Below are positions 8,205 through 12,947 of a stretch of DNA of 12,947 bases, piece by piece. The stretch's first letter is position 1, and the number at the start of each line of letters is the position of its first letter. The position numbers and the translations under genes were made by a program. The DNA is taken from positions 1 to 12,947 of the forward strand of contig JAUZPT010000042.1 in assembly GCA_030705745.1 (NCBI GenBank), written 5' to 3'. Origin of the DNA: Bacillota bacterium (GTDB lineage: Bacteria > Bacillota > Bacilli > Bacillales > Cytobacillaceae). The notes below the pieces were generated by a model. That model searched no databases and had not been told where the DNA came from. It was given only the letters and a program-made list of their open reading frames with translations.

Positions 8205-9683
8205 TTAAAGGATAATAGCGATTAATCCGCCTGAACCCTCATTAATAATTCTTTCTAATGTTTCTTTTAATTTGTAACGTGCATTTTCTGGCATGAGCGA
8301 TAACTTCGCCTGGATGCCTTCCCTAACGATTGAACTGAGGCTTCTGCCAAAAATATCAGAATTCCAGATAGATAGTGGATCATCTTCGAAATCCTGCATT
8401 AAATAACGGACAAGCTCTTCACTTTGTTTTTCGGTTCCGATAATCGGAGCAAATTCAGATTCCACATCCACTTTAATCATGTGAATAGAAGGAGCAACAG
8501 CTCTTAATCTTACACCGAAACGCGCACCCTGCCTAATAATTTCAGGTTCTTCCAGGCTCATGTCCGCTAATGTCGGGGATGCAATTCCATACCCTGTTTG
8601 TTTAACCATTTTTAACGCATCCGCTATATGATCATACTCAGCCTTTGCGTGAGCAAAATCTTGCATGAGTTCTAAAAGATGATCTTTACCCCTGATTTCT
8701 ACGCCAACAATTTCTTTCAAGATATCATCATAGAGTTCATCAGGCGCATATAAATCAATTTCAGCTACACCTTGGCCCATCTCCATTCCCGCTAATCCTG
8801 CTCTTTCAATAAATTCGAAATCGCCGAATTGCTGAACCACTCTGTCCACATCTCTCAATCTTTTTATATCCTTGACAGTTTCTGTGACGGCATCCTGGTA
8901 GCTTTCACGAAGCCAATGGTTGTCTTTCAGCACCATTACCCAGCTAGGCAAGTTTACGTTCACTTCGAGCACTGGGAATTCAAATAAAGCTTCGCGCATG
9001 ACATTTAATACATCTGATTCACGCATACTTTCGACACTCATCACAAGCACTGGAATATCATATTTTTCAACAAGCTTGTTCCGGAGTGTTTCAGTACTAG
9101 GGTGATAAGGCTGGGCGCTATTCACTACCATGATAAATGGCTTTCCGACTTCCTTTAATTCAGCGATTACCCGTTCCTCAGCTTCAAGATAGCTATTGCG
9201 AGGTATTTCACCGATCGTTCCGTCTGTTGTAATGACAACCCCGATGGTAGAGTGTTCCTGGATAACTTTACGCGTCCCAATTTCAGCAGCTTCATGAAAT
9301 GGAATAGGCTCTTCATACCATGGTGTCGTAATCATTCTCGGACCGTTCTCATCCTCATAACCCTTTGCTCCAGGAACAGTGTATCCCACACAATCTACAA
9401 GTCTGATATTGACATCCAGGCCTTCATCCACATGTAGAGTTGCAGCCTGATTTGGAACGAATTTCGGTTCTGTCGTCATAATGGTCTTTCCTGCAGCACT
9501 CTGAGGTAGCTCATCTTGTGTTCTGGCCCGATCTGCTTCGTTGCTCATATTCGGAATGACCATTAACTCCATAAATTTCTTAATAAAAGTGGATTTGCCG
9601 GTCCGAACTGCCCCAACAACTCCTAAATAAATATCACCGCCTGTTCTTTCGGCAATGTCTTTGAAAATATCTACTTTTTCCAA
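8205..9683 (-). CDS. spoIVA: Spore morphogenetic ATPase SpoIVA (coat basement layer)
   Basis: Made in the mother cell after engulfment. It is recruited by SpoVM to the outer forespore membrane, hydrolyses ATP and polymerises irreversibly into the platform on which the coat, and indirectly the cortex, are built. The 492 residues equal the B. subtilis length. The Walker A motif GAVRTGKS is at 24-31 with Lys30. Sensor threonines Thr70 and Thr71 lie in KTIMTTEPK, and Asp97 of the Walker B segment is in RLVDCVGYTVPG. All four fall at the numbers reported for B. subtilis. The C-terminal region that binds SpoVM ends ERIINEGSGGLIAIIL, apparently fully conserved. The start is TTG at 9683, with GGGAGGGG five bases upstream; no ATG is available nearby. 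It is monocistronic, with a candidate sigma-E promoter (9752-9781) and a terminator right after the stop codon. Confidence 0.99.
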   Translation of the reverse strand: MEKVDIFKDIAERTGGDIYLGVVGAVRTGKSTFIKKFMELMVIPNMSNEADRARTQDELPQSAAGKTIMTTEPKFVPNQAATLHVDEGLDVNIRLVDCVGYTVPGAKGYEDENGPRMITTPWYEEPIPFHEAAEIGTRKVIQEHSTIGVVITTDGTIGEIPRNSYLEAEERVIAELKEVGKPFIMVVNSAQPYHPSTETLRNKLVEKYDIPVLVMSVESMRESDVLNVMREALFEFPVLEVNVNLPSWVMVLKDNHWLRESYQDAVTETVKDIKRLRDVDRVVQQFGDFEFIERAGLAGMEMGQGVAEIDLYAPDELYDDILKEIVGVEIRGKDHLLELMQDFAHAKAEYDHIADALKMVKQTGYGIASPTLADMSLEEPEIIRQGARFGVRLRAVAPSIHMIKVDVESEFAPIIGTEKQSEELVRYLMQDFEDDPLSIWNSDIFGRSLSSIVREGIQAKLSLMPENARYKLKETLERIINEGSGGLIAIIL

Positions 9684-9688
9684 GTGAT

Positions 9689-9696
9689 CCCCTCCC
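9689..9696 (-). promoter_or_regulatory. Ribosome binding site for the TTG start of spoIVA
   Basis: GGGAGGGG five bases before TTG. Family alignment and the position of the conserved N-terminus MEKVDIFKDI fix this as the start. Confidence 0.75.
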
Positions 9697-9751
9697 GATC
9701 ATTGAGTAAGTGGGATAATATTATCCATTTAGGTATTTTTTGGACAATATA

Positions 9752-9781
9752 TATTTATGACGTTGTCCTATATAGTTATGA
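9752..9781 (-). promoter_or_regulatory. Candidate sigma-E promoter for spoIVA
   Basis: TCATAAC (9781-9775), 15 bases, then CATAAATA (9759-9752). These resemble the sigma-E elements (-35 near KMATATT, -10 near CATACANT) at the expected spacing, about 70 bases before the start codon. spoIVA is a known sigma-E gene. The match is partial. Confidence 0.45.
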
Positions 9782-9806
9782 CAATTTTTTAAAATTTTTT
9801 ACCCCC

Positions 9807-9920
9807 TTATACAAAAATCCCCGGATCAGCCGGATTTTTCTTTCGCAAACCACTGCTATCTGATGAAGGTTCAGGTTTATTACCGATTACCGTTTTACGA
9901 TAGTTACCTTTACGCATCAT
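9807..9920 (-). CDS. Doubtful small basic ORF, 37 residues, unknown
   Basis: I do not recognise this ORF. It starts at tandem ATG codons (9920 and 9917) and encodes MMRKGNYRKTVIGNKPEP followed by a Ser/Asp stretch, GLRKKNPADPGIFV and a stop. It is lysine/arginine-rich at both ends, with no membrane segment or signal peptide. The upstream AAAGTGAG, about six bases away, is a weak ribosome binding site. In its favour, it sits cleanly between the yphF terminator and the spoIVA promoter and has reasonable codons. Against it, its last codons coincide with a terminator-like hairpin, and no promoter of its own is clear. The frame continues open upstream to 10028, through the yphF terminator, which is very unlikely to be coding. 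It may be chance. Confidence 0.3.
   Translation of the reverse strand: MMRKGNYRKTVIGNKPEPSSDSSGLRKKNPADPGIFV
9813..9839. terminator. Terminator-like hairpin before spoIVA
   Basis: AAAAATCC (9813-9820) and GGATTTTT (9832-9839) pair perfectly around an 11-base loop that itself contains short GC complements. The plus-strand side is followed by CTTTC, the minus-strand side by GTATAA. It could stop transcription in either direction and would insulate spoIVA from upstream read-through. Confidence 0.55.
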
Positions 9921-9948
9921 AAATATCTCACTTTCATGTATGCGAAAA

Positions 9949-9986
9949 AACCCTTCTCCTACAATATATTTCATAGGAAAAGGGTT
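9949..9986 (-). terminator. Rho-independent terminator after yphF
   Basis: On the minus strand AACCCTTTTCCTA pairs with TAGGAGAAGGGTT (13 pairs, one G-U) around a 12-base loop, followed by more T residues. It starts 31 bases after the yphF stop codon. Confidence 0.92.
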
Positions 9987-10017
9987 ATGACTAAATAGAT
10001 GCAAGAAATCAACAATG

Positions 10018-10734
10018 CTATTTTTCATTCAAAAAAACGGGCTCATTTGTGCGGGGGTCGATGGTGTATGGCAGGGAATACGCTGGCACTAGCATCGATT
10101 GATCAACAAGTATGGAACGAATGTCCTCTCCAGGTTTCAGTCCTTTTGTTCCTCTCTTTTTGATTTCCTGATACAAATCACTGCTATAATCCACATACAC
10201 TTCCGCATCTCCACTAATGATAAACGGAAGATTTTGGTGCGTGAACGGGCTTACTGCAAAGGGAGGCTCCTCGTATCCAAGTTGTTTATAATCTATTGTA
10301 TAAACATTATTAGCGATATTTTTCTTATATGGAGGATACCCATTCGCTTTAATTCTCATCTTGATTTCCCTAATTGTATCTGCAATCGTTAAATCAAATA
10401 ATTTTACTTGAGGATTTTTCTCAACATTTACAAGGACATATTGAAACACACCACCGCTTTCAAAAGCGTTTCCTGGAGGATCCGCTAAATATTTCGGTGA
10501 AAGCTTTGTAAAATCAATCGGATATTTTTGATAAATCGGTGTTTCAGCATCTCTTGTTTTTATTGGTAGAATGCCTCCGTTGTCTTTTCGAAAACCATCT
10601 ACTGCAGCTTGAACAGCCTCAAGTTGATCCCGATACGGTGTTTGGTTTTTCGCCATTTCATTATCAGGATACATGCAACCTGAAAGGAGAATTGACAACA
10701 AACCAATCAAAAAACAAAGAGATTTCATCTTCAT
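10018..10734 (-). CDS. yphF: Putative lipoprotein, YphF-like
   Basis: Function unknown. The 238 residues begin with a lipoprotein signal: MKMK, a hydrophobic stretch (about 5-18) and the lipobox LLSGC, with Cys20 as the probable lipidated residue. The mature protein should therefore be anchored to the outer face of the membrane. The rest is soluble and polar: a helical segment QLEAVQAAVDGFRKDNGGILP (37-57) resembles the start of the secretin/pilin-like 'pseudopilin' pattern, but I do not press that. No catalytic motif is seen. The ATG at 10734 has AAAGGAT about eight bases upstream. It is 43 bases behind yphE with no terminator between, so the two form an operon. The name rests on position between spoIVA and gpsA plus length, as in B. 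subtilis. A role in sporulation is possible from context only. Confidence 0.8.
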   Translation of the reverse strand: MKMKSLCFLIGLLSILLSGCMYPDNEMAKNQTPYRDQLEAVQAAVDGFRKDNGGILPIKTRDAETPIYQKYPIDFTKLSPKYLADPPGNAFESGGVFQYVLVNVEKNPQVKLFDLTIADTIREIKMRIKANGYPPYKKNIANNVYTIDYKQLGYEEPPFAVSPFTHQNLPFIISGDAEVYVDYSSDLYQEIKKRGTKGLKPGEDIRSILVDQSMLVPAYSLPYTIDPRTNEPVFLNEK

Positions 10735-10777
10735 ATAATCAATCCTTTATATTTATGTATGCAACATTTGAAGCGTT

Positions 10778-10963
10778 TTAAGTGAACACAACGATAAACA
10801 TAATAATGCCTGACAGAATCATCAATATATAAGCTACTACTGCCGTTACGATACGAAGAATGCCTTTAAGCTTGTACCTGCTGAAAATAATCATGATAAT
10901 TGCCAAGAACATAAAAGCCATTCCGGCAAACGATATCCACATTTTTAACATTGCTGGCGACAC
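10778..10963 (-). CDS. yphE: Small membrane protein, DUF2768 family (YphE)
   Basis: Unknown function. The 61 residues contain two hydrophobic helices, about 8-27 and 37-59, joined by a short basic loop (SRYKLKGILR). That suggests a hairpin in the membrane with the positive loop in the cytoplasm and both ends outside. The start is GTG at 10963, supported by AGGAGGAG seven bases upstream; the next ATG is four codons later and has no better site. An extended -10 promoter lies 30 bases upstream. It precedes the lipoprotein gene yphF in the same unit, so the pair may work together at the membrane (inference). I assign DUF2768 from memory of the family's appearance and locus, not from a search. Confidence 0.8.
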   Translation of the reverse strand: MSPAMLKMWISFAGMAFMFLAIIMIIFSRYKLKGILRIVTAVVAYILMILSGIIMFIVVFT

Positions 10964-10992
10964 TTGTAACTCCTCCTCTTTTTCCGAAGGTA

Positions 10993-11001
10993 ATTATATC
11001 A
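10993..11001 (-). promoter_or_regulatory. Extended -10 promoter for yphE-yphF
   Basis: TGATATAAT has a perfect -10 hexamer with the TGn extension. At 16-18 bases upstream there is only a T-rich, poor -35; TTGAAC sits 14 bases away, which is too close. Transcription would start near 10986, just before the ribosome binding site. Confidence 0.6.
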
Positions 11002-11082
11002 CACGTAAAGTGGTTCAAAAAATAAAATTTTTATCACCTATATTGCACAGAGATAAATTCGACGAAAGCTGAAAGAAAGCAC

Positions 11083-11125
11083 GAAAAAAAACCGAAGAAA
11101 AGAGGGGCGAGTTCTTAACTTCGGT
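11083..11125 (-). terminator. Strong orphan Rho-independent terminator
   Basis: On the minus strand ACCGAAG pairs with CTTCGGT. Inside, after a TT/TT mismatch, AAGA pairs with TCTT around a nine-base loop, and the stem is followed by seven or more T residues. gpsA already ends at its own terminator about 180 bases earlier, so this hairpin either backs it up or ends a separate short transcript. Confidence 0.85.
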
Positions 11126-11181
11126 ACGGTAGACTATACTTTCCCATAAACACGATCCATGGTACCGGTTTGTTTCGTTGC

Positions 11182-11210
11182 ATTGTATGCCAGACAAATC
11201 TCAAATGCAT
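11182..11210 (-). promoter_or_regulatory. Candidate sigma-E promoter before the orphan terminator
   Basis: CATACAAT (11189-11182) equals the sigma-E -10 consensus CATACANT as I know it. Fourteen bases upstream is ATGCATT (11210-11204), a poor -35. If real, it would make a transcript of about 90-100 bases ending at 11083-11125, or extend into yphE-yphF. Confidence 0.3.
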
Positions 11211-11304
11211 CCTCAAATGCCTAATTCCCCTAAACAAATGTGTTGAATTAATAAAAGAACTTTTCCTTTTGATTTAGTTAATGAGACTTTTTTTTCATAA
11301 AAAG

Positions 11305-11331
11305 AAGGACATTCCTATTCGGTTTGTCCTT
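11305..11331 (-). terminator. Rho-independent terminator after gpsA
   Basis: On the minus strand AAGGACA pairs with TGTCCTT (seven pairs) around a 13-base loop, followed by CTTTTTATG. It begins 34 bases after the gpsA stop codon. Confidence 0.75.
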
Positions 11332-11365
11332 TTATCCTTTATATATTTCGTTGCCGCAGAAGAAG

Positions 11366-12403
11366 TTAACCTAAAAAATCAGCAAGATCTTCCATTTCAT
11401 GTGTTTTACCACGTGCCATTAATATATCCACAGCATCCTTGGCATTTTTGCCATCAAATAAAACATGATAGAGAACTGTTGTAATTGGCATATTCACTTC
11501 ATATTTTTCAGCCAGCTGATAAGCCGCTTTTGTCGTTCGTACACCTTCCACAACCATCCCCATATTATCGAGCACTTCTTCCAATGATTGTCCTTTGCCA
11601 AGAAGATTTCCTGCTCTCCAATTCCGTGAATGCACACTTGTGCAAGTGACAATCAAATCACCAATGCCGGTTAGACCTGAAAAAGTTAACGGGTTGGCTC
11701 CCATTTTCGTTCCACGGCGCGCAATTTCCGCCAACCCTCGTGTCATTAAGGCAGCTTTGGCATTATCACCATACCCCAGCCCATCCGTAATACCGGCAGC
11801 CAAGGCAATGATATTTTTCAACGCCCCACCAAGCTCAACTCCAATGACATCCGGATTTGTGTATACTCGGAATTTGTGATTAATAAACAAGTCCTGAATT
11901 TTTTCAGCGGCTTTCAAATTCTTCGAAGACGACGTAACTGTTGTTGGATGGCGCAAGCTTACTTCCTCTGCATGGCTCGGACCTGAAAGGACAACAACAT
12001 CCTTTAACATCTCTATCGGCAGTTCTTCCTCGATCATTTCGGAGATGCGAAGAAGTGTATCAGGCTCAACGCCTTTGCTAACATGAACGACTGTTAATGG
12101 TGTTTTTTGAAGTGATCGAATTTTCCCGAGAACTTCACGAATTGCTTTTGTCGGAACCGCCAAAATAATTATTTCTATATGTGTTAAGGCATCTTTTAAC
12201 GATGAATATCCGGTTATCGAGTTTGGCAAAGAAATTTCAGGCAAGTACTTTTTATTCGTGTGAAATCGATTGACTTCTTCCACTTGATTTTCATTATGGC
12301 TCCAGAGGCGCACCTCATGTCCGTTATCTGCAAGAACCAGTGCCAATGCTGTTCCCCAACTTCCAGCTCCGATAACAGCTACGCTCTCATTTTTACGATC
12401 CAT
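11366..12403 (-). CDS. gpsA: Glycerol-3-phosphate dehydrogenase [NAD(P)+]
   Basis: Reduces dihydroxyacetone phosphate to sn-glycerol 3-phosphate, the backbone for membrane phospholipids. From the ATG at 12403 there are 345 residues, equal to the B. subtilis enzyme. The Rossmann motif [12 protein letters not shown] lies at about residues 9-20. Further signatures are [51 protein letters not shown] with the catalytic lysine in GALKN, and the substrate/NAD segment [11 protein letters not shown]. The frame can be opened three codons earlier at GTG (12412), but that GTG lies within AAGGTTGTGAT, the ribosome binding site that serves the ATG. It begins 19 bases after der, so der-gpsA are co-transcribed, and it ends at a terminator. 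Assignment is certain. Confidence 0.98.
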   Translation of the reverse strand: MDRKNESVAVIGAGSWGTALALVLADNGHEVRLWSHNENQVEEVNRFHTNKKYLPEISLPNSITGYSSLKDALTHIEIIILAVPTKAIREVLGKIRSLQKTPLTVVHVSKGVEPDTLLRISEMIEEELPIEMLKDVVVLSGPSHAEEVSLRHPTTVTSSSKNLKAAEKIQDLFINHKFRVYTNPDVIGVELGGALKNIIALAAGITDGLGYGDNAKAALMTRGLAEIARRGTKMGANPLTFSGLTGIGDLIVTCTSVHSRNWRAGNLLGKGQSLEEVLDNMGMVVEGVRTTKAAYQLAEKYEVNMPITTVLYHVLFDGKNAKDAVDILMARGKTHEMEDLADFLG

Positions 12404-12407
12404 AAAA

Positions 12408-12418
12408 ATCACAACCTT
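12408..12418 (-). promoter_or_regulatory. Ribosome binding site deciding the gpsA start
   Basis: AAGGTTGTGAT differs from AAGGAGGTGAT at two positions and ends four bases before the ATG at 12403. It overlaps the alternative GTG, which makes that start unlikely. Confidence 0.65.
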
Positions 12419-12422
12419 TTAG

Positions 12423-12947
12423 TTATTTTCTCTCTCTCGCAAAGATTCTGATCGGTGTTCCTTCAAATCCAAACGCATCCCTGATTCGATTTTCGAGGAA
12501 ACGCTGGTATGAGAAATGCAATAATTCAGGTTCATTCACAAAAACAACAAAGGTCGGAGGCTTCACAGAAACTTGGGTCACATAGTAAATTTTTAATCGT
12601 CTGCCATTGTCGGTAGGTGTAGGATTCATTGCAATTGCATCCATTATAACATCATTCAGAATATTTGTGGACACCCTTAACGAATGGTTTTCACTTGCAG
12701 TATCGATCATCGGCAGCAATGTATGGATTCTCTTTTTCGTCTTGGCAGATAGGAATACGATTGGCGCATAACTGAGGAACAGGAAATGCTCCCTGATTTT
12801 CTGCTCAAGTTCCTTCATCGTTTTTTCATCTTTCTCTACAGCATCCCATTTATTCACAACGATGACGACTGCCCGTCCGGCTTCATGCGCATAACCAGCA
12901 ATTTTTTTATCTTGTTCAATGATTCCTTCCTCGGCATTAATAACCAC
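12423..12947 (-). CDS. der: GTPase Der (EngA), C-terminal part
   Basis: Double-G-domain GTPase essential for maturation of the large ribosomal subunit. Only the last 174 or so codons are in the window; the protein usually has about 436 residues, so the first G domain and most of the second lie beyond the right edge. Visible are the end of the second G domain, with [17 protein letters not shown], the G4 motif VNKWD (fragment 31-35) and the G5-type SAKTKKRI (67-74). The C-terminal KH-like domain follows, containing [19 protein letters not shown] and [19 protein letters not shown], which are diagnostic of Der. It ends RERK. The GTG at the window edge is an internal valine codon, not a start. It is followed 19 bases later by gpsA, the same order as in B. 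subtilis. Confidence 0.97.
   Translation of the reverse strand: MVINAEEGIIEQDKKIAGYAHEAGRAVVIVVNKWDAVEKDEKTMKELEQKIREHFLFLSYAPIVFLSAKTKKRIHTLLPMIDTASENHSLRVSTNILNDVIMDAIAMNPTPTDNGRRLKIYYVTQVSVKPPTFVVFVNEPELLHFSYQRFLENRIRDAFGFEGTPIRIFARERK

Larger units (their letters stand above)
9697..10017. other. Interval between yphF and spoIVA
   Basis: This interval holds, in minus-strand order, the yphF terminator (9986-9949), a doubtful 37-codon ORF (9917 or 9920 to 9807), a hairpin inside the end of that ORF (9839-9813) and the spoIVA promoter region. The last part is very A/T-rich, with homopolymer runs around 9785-9800. I see no other gene on either strand. Confidence 0.6.
11002..11304 (-). other. 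Gene-free interval between gpsA and yphE with orphan terminator
   Basis: About 300 bases without a recognised gene. In minus-strand order there is a short AT-rich stretch after the gpsA terminator, a nine-base direct repeat (GCATTTGAG twice, 12 bases apart, 11220-11200), an exact sigma-E-like -10 (11189-11182) and a strong terminator (11125-11083). A frame opening just after TAG at 11221-11223 reads AFEDAFEICLAYNATKQTG and then MDRVYGKV to a TAG. It looks protein-like but has no usual start codon, so it may be a gene remnant. Another frame gives 31 codons from ATG at 11211. Neither is supported enough to call. Confidence 0.5.

Noticed and set aside
9920..10028. N-terminal extension of the small ORF before spoIVA to an ATG at 10028
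   Set aside because: It would overlap the end of yphF and be translated through the yphF terminator; nothing supports it.
10755..10762. GCATACAT upstream of yphF, repeated at 9936-9943, as sigma-E -10 elements
   Set aside because: Both miss the final conserved T of CATACANT and lack a -35 at 13-15 bases, so they are probably chance.
11015..11197. 60-codon minus-strand frame between gpsA and yphE
   Set aside because: Runs straight through the strong terminator at 11083-11125 and lacks a ribosome binding site.

Overview
The window is chromosomal DNA of an endospore-forming, low-GC Firmicute, most likely a member of the Bacillaceae close to Bacillus. The evidence is a full-length spoIVA (492 codons), an intact TRAP gene (mtrB), heterodimeric heptaprenyl diphosphate synthase genes (hepS/hepT, the menaquinone-7 pathway), and a gene order that matches, as far as I remember it, the der-gpsA-yphE-yphF-spoIVA-hbs-mtrAB-hepS-menG-hepT-ndk-cheR-aroC-aroB stretch of B. 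subtilis. Every convincing gene lies on the minus strand, so transcription runs from right to left. I see no mobile element, CRISPR array, tRNA, rRNA, integrase or other sign of recent transfer.

Right to left: (1) the 3' part of der (ribosome-assembly GTPase) and gpsA (glycerol-3-phosphate dehydrogenase), ending at a terminator near 11305-11331. (2) A 402-base gap with a second strong terminator (11083-11125) that belongs to no recognised gene, and a sigma-A type promoter for the next pair. (3) yphE (DUF2768, two membrane segments) and yphF (lipoprotein), ending at a 13-bp-stem terminator. (4) A short interval with a doubtful 37-codon ORF, then a candidate sigma-E promoter and spoIVA, the spore-coat basement-layer ATPase. 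(5) hbs (HU), in its own transcription unit with an AT-rich leader of about 350 bases and a 14-bp-stem terminator. (6) folE (mtrA) and mtrB: folate-pathway GTP cyclohydrolase I and the tryptophan-sensing RNA-binding protein. (7) hepS-menG-hepT behind a good extended -10 promoter; these make the heptaprenyl side chain of menaquinone and carry out the last methylation. (8) ndk, with its own probable promoter, a perfect inverted repeat in the leader, and a terminator. (9) cheR, ended by its own terminator. (10) aroC and aroB, which overlap by one base. aroB runs off the left edge.

Functionally this is a housekeeping block: central isoprenoid/quinone, folate, nucleotide and shikimate metabolism, with chemotaxis and sporulation genes interspersed. 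TRAP (mtrB) regulates tryptophan genes. In B. subtilis the trp genes follow aroB-aroH, so its main target probably lies just beyond the left edge; that is inference.

No clearly new multi-gene system is present. The points worth a second look are small: the orphan terminator with an exact sigma-E-like -10 upstream of it (11083-11210), the short ORF between two hairpins before spoIVA, inverted repeats at the ndk and folE control regions, the poorly characterised yphE-yphF pair, and a run of non-ATG start codons (spoIVA, mtrB, hepS, yphE).
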